Positions 22,701 to 37,000 of a stretch of 64,000 bases of DNA are shown in pieces. Under the pieces are notes generated by a model that had not been told where the DNA came from, made no database searches, and saw nothing but the letters and a program-made list of their open reading frames with translations. Numbering within the stretch: position 1 is the stretch's first letter; each line of letters starts with the position of its first letter. The DNA comes from Scortum barcoo (lineage: Eukaryota > Chordata > Actinopteri > Centrarchiformes > Terapontidae): NCBI GenBank assembly GCA_023238725.1, contig CM041554.1, positions 22,926,050 through 22,990,049 of the forward strand. Reading direction: 5' to 3'. A program made the position numbers and the translations under genes.

Positions 22701-25700
22701 ATCCTTCTTAGTTGAGGCTTCCACACCTCCAGGACCTGTGACAGCGGACGGCGAAGAGGGGACGCAGGTGGGCGGGGAGGAAGGAGAAGTCAAACTCTCT
22801 TTGGCATCTTCTACAGAGAGTGATCTCTGCCAGGCGGTGGCGATGGTGAAGCGGACTTTGCTCTGATTGGAACCGCCGGACGGCTGGTTGGCGGTTTCCT
22901 CCACAGAGGCAGCAGGCGTAGCGTCTTCCTCTGGCGCCGACTTTTCTCCTTCTACAGTCTCCATGCTCTCGGCTGCATCCTCCTCTGCAGGTGTTTTATT
23001 TTGCTCTGTGGCTGCCACAGCGTGAGAAGGTGTCTCACTTTCTTTGGGATAAGCGGTGGGTGGGGACTGCTGAAAGAAAGACGTGACTTTCTCCGAGCTT
23101 GGAGAGATCAGATTTATGTGGAGAGTGGTTGTGCTGGTCTTACTGGGAGTGATGGCTCCACTGTCTTGTGGTTGAGTCTCATATTGTGACACTGGAAGAG
23201 ACAGAGAAGAAGGCTTGAAGGAAACACGGGCTTGTTCTGTGGCTTCAGTTTGGTCGTTTCCCACTTGCTCTGCGTCTAAATGAGGTGCTTCTACACCTTC
23301 CTGCTCCACATCTTGTTCAGTTTGATCTGCAGCAGGTTGGTTTGCTTCTCCGTCTTCCTCTTGGTCTGATTTTTGTTCTGTGCTGTCGACTTCCACGCTT
23401 CCCTCCAACCTCTCTTCTCCATCCTCCCTCTCCTTGCAATCTGCTGCAAATTCCTGATCCCCCATCTCTGTGGACGTTTCATCATTGTTTGTGTGCTGTG
23501 GGCCGTACAAAGCATCATCTCCAACCACGACATCTGCGCCCTCGTCCGCCCCCTGCAGTGGTGCGGCAATTTGAACTCCTTCGCCCTCTGCATCCGGGAA
23601 CACCTCCGTCATCTCCTCTGCGTCGTCCCTCTCTTCCTCTATCGCTTCCTCCGCCTCCTCTACTCTCTCCTTCCCCTCCACCTGTTCATCATCCTCCTCT
23701 CTCTTCTCCCGTCCCTCCTCCTCCACCTCTGGCTCCTTCTCCAGCTCTATCGCCTCCTCCCCTCCTTCACTCTCTTCTTCTTCTTCTTCTCCTCCTCTTC
23801 TCTCTTCCTCTGCCTGGTTGACGGCGTTTCCTGTGAGCGTATCATTTCGTTCCTCCGGTTTGACTTCCTCTGCCTCGTCCTCCTCTCCCTCCTCTTCTTG
23901 CTGGAAGGTAAAGAAGAGAGGAAAATAAGAAAAGTAGAGAGTTTTTAATTTAGCCTCAAGAAGAGTCACACATAGTTCAGCAGTCAGTGGGAAATTTGTC
24001 ACACTCACACAACTGCCTCAAGGTCTTAATCCAGGGGAACATCCTGCATTTCAGCTGACAGTATGAAATCACTTGTAATGGAATCTTTCCTTTTACTGCC
24101 TCTTTTTTTTTTTAATCATGGAGCACTTTGCTCTGGTGAGAGGTTTTTCTGCATCTAACTTGAAATCAAACCACTTTTTTTTTTGTCACTTCACTGTGTC
24201 AGTCCACACTAATATGCTCTCAATTTTTCTGGAGCCCCTAATAACACTACTCACACTGCTAAATTTGTTTTCGCCTTGAAGCTCTGCGGTGTGAAAATCT
24301 TTTTACTCCTGGGTGACATTTTTGAAATTGAAATTGGCCCACAAATTGAAGCAGAACAAATAGCGTTACATAGAGAGTTTAGTGAATCTCATAGGGAACA
24401 CTCATACCGATGAGTAATAAGGATCCTGCATGAGACCCATTGTGTTCTTGAGAATGGATGCAGGGATTACAGATAACTTTACTGGTTTTTAAAGTTATTT
24501 CAATCATGATATGTCAGATTAATCAAAGATACCTACACTATAGTGACTAAACTGCTCCACCACTAGTTCTTCTTCCTCTTCCTCTGATGCCCTTTCCTCT
24601 TCATCTTCTACTTTCTCCTCTTCTTCAGCATCTTCACAAGAAGGAGTCCTCATGCTCAAAGCGACAACCTCCTCCTCCTCCTCTTCCTCTGACAGGAGGG
24701 ACCTGGAGGGAGCAGCCTGATAAGCGACAGGCTCCTCCACCTCTACCTCCTCTTCCTTCATCTCCTCTCCTTCTTCGATCTGGACATCTTCTCTTTCTTC
24801 TTCCTTCACCTCCTCCTCTATCTCCAGGACAATACCCTCAGTCTCCACGCCCAGCGAGTGAGGAGCGAGGGGAGTCTTCAAGGAGCTCAGCACCTCCTGC
24901 AAGAAGGAGCTCTCCTCCTCCCTGGTTTCCTGTGCTCCATCTTCTTCTCCTCTCAGCGCCGGGTCACTTCTAACACTGTTCTCCTTGACTCCATAAGCAA
25001 TGCCTGGAGGGTCCATCAAGTACTCTCTCGGGCCAGCAGGGGGTTCTGGTGTGGCTCTAGAAGCAGAAACAAAAGGAGTCAGACTGATAGAAGGGAAAAA
25101 CTTAAACAAGCAAGACTGGCCAATGGAGGAATAAAAGGAGGAAACAGTGTCTAATCACCTGGGACTGTCCACAGAGGAGGCTCTTGAGCTGGGCTGTGAG
25201 GAGGGATGGGGCTGGGAGTCTGGGACTTCCTCCCCCAAGAGAGACGGCTCAGTGGGAGGGGAAGCACAAACATCCTGTTCTGGTTCAGACTGGTCCTCTG
25301 CCTCGTCCCTCTCCTCCTTACCACTCAACAGGGATTGTCTGGAACACTGTGCCTCCTCCACCTCCACCTCCTTCACCTCCTCTTCTTCTTCTTCTTCTTC
25401 CCTCTCCACCTTTAGTTTCAGCTCGTCAGAACTTACAACTGGATCACAGACAGACACAAAGGTCTCAGATCAACTTGATATGACACAGTGGCAGCGAGTC
25501 TGTGGAAGACTATGACGGCCAATGTGACTGAAAATGTTAAATGATAATATAAAACTTTTCATATGAATTTGTGAACATGATGTATGACAAAATTTTTCCC
25601 ATTTTCATTCATGAAAATTCATAATTTGCCTCAATCCAAATTATAAAATGAAACAAAAACTTTGAGCACACCACAAAGCACATTATGATCACAATGATAA

Positions 25701-26378
25701 TGTAATTAAATGTGAAATTGATTTTTGCTTCTTTTTTAAATCTCTCAAAGTTAACCAACATAAAAAATGAACATAAAAAGACTCTTTTCATCATAAATTA
25801 GCTAAAATCAGGACATAGTTTCATTAGAGCAATGTCATTTTGCAGGTGGGTCACTACCTATGTGTAAATTTGAAAAAGAGAAACACATTTTATTCTTATT
25901 TGTCAATGAAATCTGTATTTTAATTAAACAATATGGGAGTAATTATTCATTTTCAAAGCTGAAAATCTAAATTTGATATTAAAATATAATTTATTTCATT
26001 TTGTCTTTCATTATCATCTTACTTTACAACACAACATGGAATTTCTAGTTTTTAATTATTCTTTTCAATGTTGGGCACTCAAAGACTTCCATACCAAACC
26101 ATCACTGATTTTAAATAACAGCAACAACAACAAAAACTGTGCTGACCTTCTGTTGTCTTGTGTTGTTCTTGCTCCACAAAAGCTTCTGTTACGGAGGTGT
26201 TCAGAGTCTCCTCCACCACAGAGTCTCCCTCTGCTTTCACCTCCAGCCTCTGCATGGACAGCAGATGATGACATTATTAGTTGCTGCTCTGAGGGTCATT
26301 TAGTGATGCAGTGTTCCAGTTAGACAGTCCTTTGACCAGCAGATGGAGCATAAAGCCACTAAATCTTTTGTCCTGCTG

Positions 26379-26418
<40 letters not shown>

Positions 26419-27961
26419 CTTACACTGACAGGTTTCCTCCTGTTGCAGGCTTTGTGTCTCAGGCCCAGCTTGTGTTTGGCAGCAGAGTTATCCAGACAGC
26501 CGAAGGGACTGGCCGGCTGGCTGAAGTCTCCAGGAACCACCAGGGGGCTCACTGCTCTACTGGAGGCAGCACAGGACAGCTGGGAAGAGGCAGACACAGA
26601 CGGTTTCACTGAAAAGTTCCATAAAACAACTTATTAACAGAGGAAATACCCCTCAGGCATTTCAGACCACAGGTAAGTAGACTCCCTGCTGAAGCCAGAA
26701 TCCAACCAAACTACACTCAGATCAGTGATGTCATCAGGAGACACCTCTGGCCCTGGTTACAGTTATCGCACTTAAAAGAAGTTGGGCTTTGCCATCCATG
26801 TCCTGGGAAAATTGCATCCACAAGTGTGTTCAGACAGAGCTGATCACATTACAGACGCTGAGTCATCGCTGTTAGTCTTGTTCCCGGCTTTGAGAGACTA
26901 AACAGCCAAACACTGGGAGTGTGAGTGTGCTGGTTATGATAAAAGCTGAATTTTCACTTAAACGACAAAAGTCGGGAGATAAAGAAACCAGAGGAAATAG
27001 ACCAAGACCAGGAAAGATAGGGAATGAGAGCGGGGGAGTCCAGCTGTATAAATATTAGCTAGCTTTATCTGTAGGACCAACACTTACTCTGTCATCACTG
27101 GAGACTTGTTCTCACCCTCCTCTGACAAATGCATGTTGTGACTTATATCAGCATTAAGCTTCACAGAGGTTTTTACCTTTTCTCATCTGTTAATTTATCA
27201 AAATGCCTTTATCAACGCGTCCAAATTATTCACAGTTTGACATCTTAATATGCACTCAGGCTAATTAAAGAAGCACCGTGACAGTTTCAGGTGACACAAT
27301 TCTGTGTTTGAGAACTTTTTTCTACCAAAAAAAACTCAAATTGTTTTTCGGAGTAACAATGACTTTGTTTATAGACAGACGCACCCTTTGCTTAAAACAG
27401 CTCCACAGAGATGGTTCATATCTAAACATCAGCAAATGAGACCAACACTGTTTGGTTTGAGTCCACAAGAGGTCATTCAGAAGAAATGGTATGTTTTTAT
27501 GATTTGGGTAGTCTGACTCACATTATCGTCTGATTTTGGGCAAATCTCTTAACTTTACAGAAAGATTGTGTGACATGTAGAGGAATACGATCACAGGTCT
27601 TATTTGTTGTCATCTAGATTTTTATGCAGTTTTCAGTCTCTCTCTTCCCTCTTTCTCTCACTCTGTGAGGGGAGAGAGAGAGAGAGAGGCGGGTTGAGGC
27701 AGAATTTAAACGCTATAACTACAAGCAGACACGCTGACTGCCAGAGAAACCATTGGAATGCACTCTGTACACACACACACACACACACACACACAGGGTC
27801 AGTGGAATAACACATACAGTAATATGACCAGAGAAAAGAGAAAGAAGGTCAGAAGAACAAGGAAACAAAGAAAACGACATGAAGGGGAAGAAGAGGTCAA
27901 GTATCAGACTTCCATTTATGGTTTGAAGAGCAGCTTGAGGGTGGTTATAACCACACCCATC

Positions 27962-28006
<45 letters not shown>

Positions 28007-31000
28007 CCATCTTCAAACATCACACACAAAGCACATGACTGCCATTTACTGTGCTACAGATGCAGTATGCATGCTGTGTTTGTGAATTTACTAGTTACAT
28101 TTTCTGCCTCTGAACTTTAAATTACACCATCCCTATCAAGACAGAATAAACCTCAATCTTCAGCTTTACAGGCTTGATGTTGACTGAAATAAAACCTCTC
28201 TACTGTCTTAAACCTGCATGATTTGATTTGTTTTGGCCACTTGGAGTCAGCAGAATGAACACTGACACATTATCACTATAATGTGTTCAGCAGGCACAAA
28301 GCAATATTAGCATTCATTTGGAGATGCAAGCCCAGTATTCACTCTCCTTTTGGTCTGTTTTGGTTATCCACCAACTTCTCAGGGAAACATCTGGCTATTT
28401 ATAGCTGAGCAGGTAGTGTACAGTGGGTTTTTAGAGCCTTCTCACTGAAAAGGGCTGCCTGCTGTGGCTGAAAACAACACCCATGAAGAAAAACGGTAAA
28501 CTTGTGGGCCGGGAAACAAAAACAATTGGCTGAAAGACGCAAAAACTGCCCAGCTGAGGTTATAATTATGTGCATATTCATCACCCTGAGCAACACCTAA
28601 CATATTACAGACTGTTGCTTGATCTGGTAATGTCAAAATTTTGATTGACTGAGAACCGAGCACTAAACTTGAACTAAAAAAGCCTGCACTCTTTCTAAAG
28701 CCCCCAAGGGTGATTTTAGGGCGATATGGACACACTGCCGAGCTCAAACAGTTAGTGCTACAATAAAATCCAAGCTAATTTATTTTTTTATTTCATTGTG
28801 AGTCTCCATGAAGTCTGTTGTGAGCTCTCAGTGGATGGAAAAGCTCCAGAGAGTGCCAGTGAGACTGCAATTCATAAGTTCTCCTTGACCGCGTTCCTGT
28901 GTGTGGAATGCACTTTAAAAAGGGATATTTTCAGGTTTTTGTGTGCATGTCTTTAAAGCTGGCCATTTGTGGTTCTTCTCAGAGGGAAAATGACAGGCCA
29001 GAACCCTTCAGAAACTGCTAAAACGGCACTATCATTAAATGCTCATTTGTCATACTTTGCTGACTTTGCTTTTAGTCCCTATTATAGCCGGCGAGGCTAA
29101 ATGGATAGCTGAGGTTTTCAGAGCATTTGTCTTATCACGACTTGGCATTTTCTGTCCATCTGAAAAGTACTTATTGCAGTGAATTGTGCTGGCTGACAGT
29201 GTTGTTAGGGAGCACATGGGGCATTTGAAGTCACTGTGCAGAACCACAAACACTCCAAATAGAGGATGCAGAGGGAGAGAGAGGGAGACTGTAAGAAAGA
29301 ATGGAAATTAAGCCGCTAATTTAAGCGGGGAGAGGGGGAATTTTACATGAAGGGGACTTTTATTTAGAGGCGAAAGTAGTGTTTCAGTGATTAGATTGGA
29401 TCATGAGATGTTTTTACTGTTCTTACTGTAGTCACATGAGGAGAAATACCACACTCACACAGCCTGAAGGTTCCTCCTGGCTTTTACACATCACATATCA
29501 TACCATGAGATGACTTGAGCAGCTGCTTGGCTGGAGACTCACCATTTGTCTCACAATAGCGCCACATATTAGAGTTTAGAAGTTGTGGATTTAGTCTTTA
29601 TGGGGGCAGTGATTTAGCGTTGCAAGGTGAAAGTCAATAAATTGGCACACATGTTAAATTCTTTGAAGCAGGACATTGTGGACATAAGACTGAAAGTGCC
29701 TTAAACGCAGGAGAGTGGAAGTGTGTTAGTTCTTTATGTGAGCATCACACACATCATTCCTTATAAACAATTGATTAAAAAAAGCATGTGTAATGTCAAA
29801 GAGGTCACTCGTAGTCCTGAACTCACACACTTGGCAGGTTCAAGAGGTTTTTAGCATCTTTTTAGCCCGAACTGAGCAAAAAAGAGAGTGAATATTGGAC
29901 TTACATTAATCACATCCTGGCCCAAACATCACCAAAAAACAACTGTCCCCCAGGAGTCTGGCAAACTGATAAGAGCACAACGCTGACTTAGTGTAATACA
30001 GTTTTAGGTGTTTGTTTACCTGGTCGTCATCACTGTCCATCCCCTCCAGACTGATGGAGCTGTTCCTTTGGGCCTGATTCTGAGAGATGCAGAGATGGAG
30101 AGCAAGTGTGTTAGCGGTGCTGTGTACAGGAAAGTGTGTTCATGTGCACTACAGGATCATCAATCAATACTATGTGTTACCATCACTGTGTGAAGTGTGG
30201 TGTATTCAGGTGGGCTGCAGGGCAGGCCGTCATCCTCTGACATGGTTCCAGCATCTTCCATCTTCTTCACACACATGAGGGACGGAGGAGAGCCCAATCT
30301 GATGGCCTGCTTCAACTGGAGCTGCAGGAATAAACACAAAAACCATCTGAGTTGACATCAAAACACCTGAGGAAGAATCGAAACGTTGGCCATACTTGGA
30401 GAAGTGACAGCAGGAAGTGAAAGTGTTTTCCAGGTGGTGTGTGTGTGTGTGTGCAGAGATCGAGAGGTGTGTTTGAGCATGACTACTTACTTAACAGAGT
30501 TCCCCTATTTTTACAGTCTGAAAATCCTTAATAGCATAGAGGATGATTAACAGAGAATGACTTGTGAGGACAGTCAGCTGGCACTCAAGAGAGGAAATGT
30601 TTATTTTAGGCCTTGTGTTTGTGTTGTGTGTGTGTGTGTGTGTGTGTGTGTGGTGGGTATCACAGAAACTCAAACTTGTTATCTCCCAGCTGCGTGTTGC
30701 CCTGTAACAGTCAATGACTCACTGACTCAGGTGCAAAGCAAACACTGGACAATACAGCTTTTCTTTAGCTGGGCTGGACGCTGACACACACTCAAACGCA
30801 CACCAAGTCCTTGATAGAAAGACATCGACCTTTTGCTGCTTTATATGTTAACATTTTAATATCGCTACAGTAACTCTAAAACACTAAGAAATAGAGAGAA
30901 GATCAAACTTAAACAAGGACTCAGGAAAGACCATCACATCGTGTTGGGACTTGCGTCAACTTGATAGCACATGAAATTCAGTTTATTGCTAATCTCTAGT

Positions 31001-34000
31001 TAAGTACATAGTAACTATCTATTACAGTATAGGGTGTATTGTTAGAGACATGTATTTTTAATATTTCTGTTGTGAGACAACTAAGAGTGATATGACTTGA
31101 TTCAAGGGAAAAAAAAGCTAATAATGCAGATATATATCATATTGTTTTAAGTTAAACAAGCTAACGGCATTTTCCATCCATCCATTTTCTGTACCTATTG
31201 ACCGCGGCTGTCTGGTTGCGGGGTGATGGAGCCTATCCCAGCTGTCATTGGGCAATATAAGATATATATAAGATATAATAAGATAGATATTTAAAAAAAA
31301 AAGGAGAAAATAATACTGATGTTTTTTGGCAAGTCAAATGTTAAATATCTACAAACTATCACCAACTTTATAGGTGAGTGACACCATGTTGTACACACTA
31401 ACACATAATTTTTTTTTTTTTTTTTATTTACTGTGTCTCAGCTCGTAACTTATTGATCCTGACACAGTGTGTTTATATTTGGCTCTGGAGTAACCTGCTA
31501 ATCAAACGGACTGCCCGGCTCAGAGTTAGGATTAAGGTGAGGAAATCTCCATCAGATTGTTGTCCACAGTAAATTCTATTTATGCAAATGTATTTATACA
31601 GTGTATTTTTACTTTACTCTCAAAGTCTTGTTTCTATATAATCCGTTGTATAACTGGTGTGGTTTTGCTTGTGAACCTTTTCTATAAATGTGCTGATTAT
31701 AATTACCAGTGTTTCCTCTGTGTCTTTCTTATCTTTGTTGTCTTATCTGCAAACACACCCACACTCTCTCTGTGTTTCAGCTGCGGGAGAAAGTTTTCCT
31801 TTTCAGCAAATCCCATTAAGACGTTGTTTAATTCTCACTCCGCTGTAGGTAGCTTAGCGGAGCAGTTGAACTGGAGGTCAGTCCGTCTGTCTGGTCCTCA
31901 TGTCTTCCAGTTTTAGCCCTTTGTTGTGACAGATATTTGTTCTGTCTGTCTGCTTTTCTTTCCGTCATCCAGTCCTTCATTTTGCTTTGACAGACGCTTC
32001 AGTTTGAACCTCTCTCTGCGATACACATCAGCTCTGCCCGGCCGGCTAAATATACATAAGATCAGCTGGTACAGCTCCGTCTCTCTCCATCAACTCCTTT
32101 ATTGATTAATACTGCTCGTGACAGCTGAGAGCAGCACAGGGTCATAGACCGTCTCACCCCCAAATACTGTTATTCTTTAATTGTCTGCTATTTATTACTG
32201 TCTATTAACCTGCACTCAGTCCTTTAGTCTCTTGCCAGTCTTGTCTGGATCACTATGACTTTCTTGCCCAGAATTAAAGGGCCGCTTATTGTGTTTATGT
32301 ATATTTACCTGCAGTGATTTCACTTTCCCATGAATGCTGTCCTGAGATGCCCCCAGAGCTTCGTTGGCCTCCGATGAGTCAGAGACAAAGACGGAGTCGT
32401 GTGATAAGGCCTTGCTGCCGAGGCTGATCTTTGACCTTTGGGAGACAGGAAGATGAAGACATAAACAAAGCAGGAGGTGATGTTTCACAGGTTCTCAAAC
32501 AAAATAAACAAAACAAAGAGAAGTGGAGTTCGCGCTGATGGGTCAGTGGTTTAAAACAAATACCAGTGACCAACAAAGGTGAGGGTTTGACAGTTGTTTA
32601 CCCCAACAGTATTATTTCTCTCTGTTTTATCTTTTATCAAAGACTGACAAATTAAAGACAAATGAAATCTCTCTTTTGTTCTGGTTGGTTGGAGCACATA
32701 TATCCTGTGATACCAAGGAAAAGTCAAAAGTAGAAAAGGCAGGAAATGGCACAGCTTAGAACAACTAAAGGAAATTAGGACTGTCCACAGGAAGACACAT
32801 TCCCCTACTACGAAAACAGGAAGCCGTGAGCCTCAGCTGAGGCCGAACAGGAGATGGATGTTAAAACATGATTAAAATTATCTCTGTCCTTTTCACACGA
32901 GGAGATATTTATCTAAATGGGCAGAGGAAAGCCCACAAATAGGTAGAAACTGGGCTGCAGAGAAGATTGTAATTGGCATTTTCTTTCAGGGTCCATGTTT
33001 TGTTAGTGAACTCCTTCAAATGCTTGTGGCGTACAATAAGTGGTGGCCGAATAAAAAAGGGAGGGATATTACTATATTCCATATATTATATTCATATTTT
33101 ACTTGGGTGTGTTGAATAACCTTAAAGATCTACCAGTCCACCAAAAACGATTTAATTATCTTCACTTAACCTGGATTAACTTGTCCAATAATAACAATCT
33201 AATCTGACATGCTTACAATATGAGCAAAATCATATACAATCAATACAGCCAAAAAACTGCAAGGGGTTTTGCCAGCTCTGACAGTAAAACTCCCGTCGTG
33301 GGAGAAATCCATGATCCATGACAGCGAACACTCTAGAGAAAATGTGATGATGTTAGTTTAAATTCCTGACAGAAATATTAAGATGAGTGATCCTGTAAAC
33401 CTTCTCGAGCAAATATGAAGCTGTAATTGAAGAGATATGGTTGAGACTGCTTAAAAATAACATCTTCTTATCTATAATAAAATTAGCTTTTCAGCTCATT
33501 CAAAGGGCATTTATGGCGGTGTTATTGTTAGAGCTGTCTGTTGTTTTTGTCTGTTGAGATGGCAAATGTATCCAAACATGTCCACACAGAAGTATTTTTA
33601 TGTATTTGAACCTTTTTTAGTCCCATTGACAGGAAGGATGTATCTGTAAGTGTCACTGTTGCAGTGACACTTCATGTGTCTGATCTTACCCAGAGCCCTT
33701 ATCCTTCTCTGATCGAGTGAGTGTGTTATTTTCGGATGTTTTGCTGACATTGTCGCTTGATTGGCTGGCTTTAAGCCCTGCGTCTGCTCCGGCTGCTGGC
33801 GGCTCCTTTCTCTTCTTCCTGGCAAAGAATTTCTTGAACGTCTGGAACTTGGACTTTTTCTTTCCTGTGAGGACAAATGAGAAAAGAGAGGAGGAGAGAA
33901 AATGAAAGGAAGTGGTTTAACTCCCTCTCGCAGCTACCTCCTCCTGACAGTACCACAGTGAATCATTACAGCCGCGGTGCACAGCGATACATTAATGAGA

Positions 34001-37000
34001 AAATTACACACACAGCGTCTTTACACGCCGCCCTCATGTGAACCCTAGTTTGAGCAATTAGCCCTGCGTTGGCTGTAAAGGCTCAGGTAAGCGATCCAGG
34101 AGAAACTCAAGGCCTGATGTGTGTTTACACAGAGTCATACATACAGACAGATACACACATGCAAACACACACTCCTGTGCTTGTAAACCCTCCCCCCCAG
34201 TGAGTCCACCTCCATTAGCGCCGTAGTGGAAAAACTCAACGACTCTTTTATAACTCCTTAAACAGCTACAAACTGCTTTCACTGCTTTCAGCGAGGCGCT
34301 CGTCCTGAACCTGACATGCCCGCTGGTCCTCTCTCTGTCTCACACTCAACAAGGCTGCGGGCTGCCTACACATTTAGCTTCTACTCAAGTGACACAGTCC
34401 ATATGAGGGACCTTAATCTTGTGTTTTAATGATTACATTTAAGGATTACTGCCACATTCAGAGTTACATTTTTGTTCTGCTTATAAAAATGCTCCCTCCC
34501 TGTATTTGAATGAGGCTAGTCCAGAGGAACAGCAGGACTCCAGCAAAACAACAAATCAACACAACTCTACATCCTAAGGCAGGCGCTGCAGGCGCTGCAG
34601 TGGCCAGTCAAATACATGCAAACGCACATCCCTGGTAGCTTACTTTGTACCAAGAATGTCGTATTTCTACTGTTTACCAAAGCAATGCGCAGCGTTTTGG
34701 CATCTTGGCATTAAGCTCATGGATCTAATACTCAGTCTGGACTTCCTCGATCTACTTCATGTCTGACTGGTACCTAAAGCAACACAGTCTCTTGCGTGGG
34801 TTTAACTTTGGGTCTGGAGTCTACAGACATGCTAGCAGCTCGTTGACGCTGTGCTTCATCCATCGTGCTTTGAGCTTAATACTAACATCAGCATGCTAAC
34901 ACTCTGATATTCAGCAGATATAATGTTTACCAAGTTCAGCATCTTAGCTTATCAGTTTGGCGTGCTAACATTAGTAACTAAACACAAAGTACAGCTGAGG
35001 CTGTGAGTGATGTTGGTTAAGCTGTCTGTAACAGTGTTGGGCAAAAAACTTTGTCCTGCTGATGGCGCTGCTGGTGAGGGAACATAAAAGAATCAAAGTC
35101 AGTAGGATCCATCCTCTGCGGGGCGTGAACGTCTGTGCAGCATCTGATGGCAATCCATGAGAAGCCCTCTGTTAATGAAGGTCATAATCACTGCATGATG
35201 CTGGACTCCATGACCTCTGACCTGACAAGGGACTATAAATGAACAGTGTACTCTACAGACAAGAGTCAGAGACACTCATTACAGACTGACATAATCTCAT
35301 TGTTACAAAAACACATCTGGAGCATCTTCAGAGGAGACATCATTTGATATAGTATCCCAAACCAGAGGGAAATGTAAGCTGGGAGAAAAACAAAACATCT
35401 GTGATCTATCTATTTTGAGAATTCACATCCCTGGGCCATAAAAAGAGAAGAGACTTAAAAAAAGATGCATGGTTTTTATACTAGCTGTGTCATTCACCCT
35501 GTGGGGAATCCTTCAGCATTCCTTCTCTTTTCTAAAAACACACGTTATGGTTGGAGCTGAATCACAGCTGAAAAATGTCTGGAATCTAAACATGGTACCA
35601 CGGCCAAGACACTTAAACGCTGTAGGCCACTTTCTAAAGAATACATCACAAAATGATTTAGTAAAGAAAATTAAGCCATGTTTTCATACGTATATCTGAA
35701 CTGCTTGCTGGCTTTTCTTGATAAATTTTATGAAACATTACAAAAATCAAACTGTAGTCACAAACTGTCGTTTCTGCATGGAGAGCTAAATATAACACCT
35801 GCTGCACTATTTTGATGTTGCCAACACACCACACATAGGAGATAATGTCATTTTTTGTCTGATTTTTCTGAAGAAATGCTTGGCTGCATTTTCTCTCTTT
35901 TGCCTGGACCTTGAAGTTAGTTGCTATATTTACTTTAAAAGCTGCCAACCTGCTTTTGATGATGCTTCAGAGGCCTTTCTGCACTGCCAAGATGAAAAAT
36001 CAGGGGGAAACACCAGCCAATGCTGCCATTTATTGTGCTATTTCAGGCACAATACACTATTAAGTTAAAGGTCTGGACTCAGAGAGCTGAAAAGGGCCGC
36101 TGCCTCAATGGAAGGTCAGTGGAGCTCTGTGGTCATTGTGGGTCTGAGATACTGTTATTTCTCTATATACATTCTCTCAGTTACAAAAATGATCACACAC
36201 ACACGCCCACACACACACACACACACACACTGAAAATAGCACTGTGGGGATTTCAAGGTGATCTAAGGTCAGCATTAGGGGGAGCTGACCTCAGCTTACA
36301 CAGTGAGAAGATGGTGACCTTTGACAGGGAAACAATGTCATGGATAGAGTGAGAAAGAGGTGGAGAGAGAAGGACATAGTCATTGTTAGGAGAGCTGGAG
36401 TGAAACTTTATTATTTCGTTTTTGTGGTGTCCAAAAGTGCTGCATTTATTTTTCTATTCACTGCAAGGAGGGGAGGATGAAGGAGAAAAATGAAAATGAG
36501 AAGGGCAGAGGATGACGGGTCTGCGGTGTGTAACACTGAGGATGAAAAGGTCAATGTCTCAGTTGCTCAGTATGTGTACAATTGTCATAAACCATAAATG
36601 TGGTTATTTAGCTAAGTCCTGACAACAATGTTAGTATCTATAGGGTCTTACATGGTCTCTTTAAAGGGTCCTGACTTATAACACATTTCGTTAGCTTGTT
36701 TTTTTAATGGTTCTAGTTGTGGTGATTGCAAATGACAGGTCAAAACTAACAATAACCTGACATCAATGTTAATGTAATTAAATTGTCTTGGTGTTGTTTG
36801 TTTTTTTTTACCTCTTGATAATTATAATTACCAAGAACACGGTTATTTATGCTGATTTCTTAGCAAAAATGAATTTCAATTCCAGTGTGACTTTAATAGA
36901 TAACCAGCCTCAATCTAATTGGGATATATCTGAAGCCAACTTTCAGGTGCTTTAAAATATAAAAGAACAGAACTAAAGGAAGAAAAGAAAGGGCCCAAAC

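Larger units (their letters stand above)
26580..30019 (-). other. kiaa1210 intron, 3.4 kb
   Basis: It contains CA tracts at 27769-27795 and 27963-28003, a GA run near 27666-27687, the repeat fragment at 28205-28262 and a GA-rich patch at 29270-29340. No coding sequence is supported. Confidence 0.65.
30322..32308 (-). other. kiaa1210 intron, 2.0 kb, with repeat fragments
   Basis: It holds GT tracts near 30438-30453 and 30625-30652, the CCATCCATTTTCTGTACC repeat fragment at 31169-31258 and a T run at 31409-31425. No coding sequence is supported. Confidence 0.65.

Noticed and set aside
23285..23948. 178- and 191-aa plus-strand ORFs over the large kiaa1210 exon
   Set aside because: Low-complexity Pro/Leu/Ser readings of the CTCCTC strand opposite a Glu-rich exon.
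22359..24008. 549-aa single ORF as one gene
   Set aside because: Both ends run past clear splice sites (23900 acceptor, 22544 donor) into intron sequence; only 22544-23900 is coding.
25155..25158. Extension of a kiaa1210 exon beyond 25159
   Set aside because: The donor CCCAG|GTGATT gives the right phase to the next exon, and the frame beyond it stops at once.
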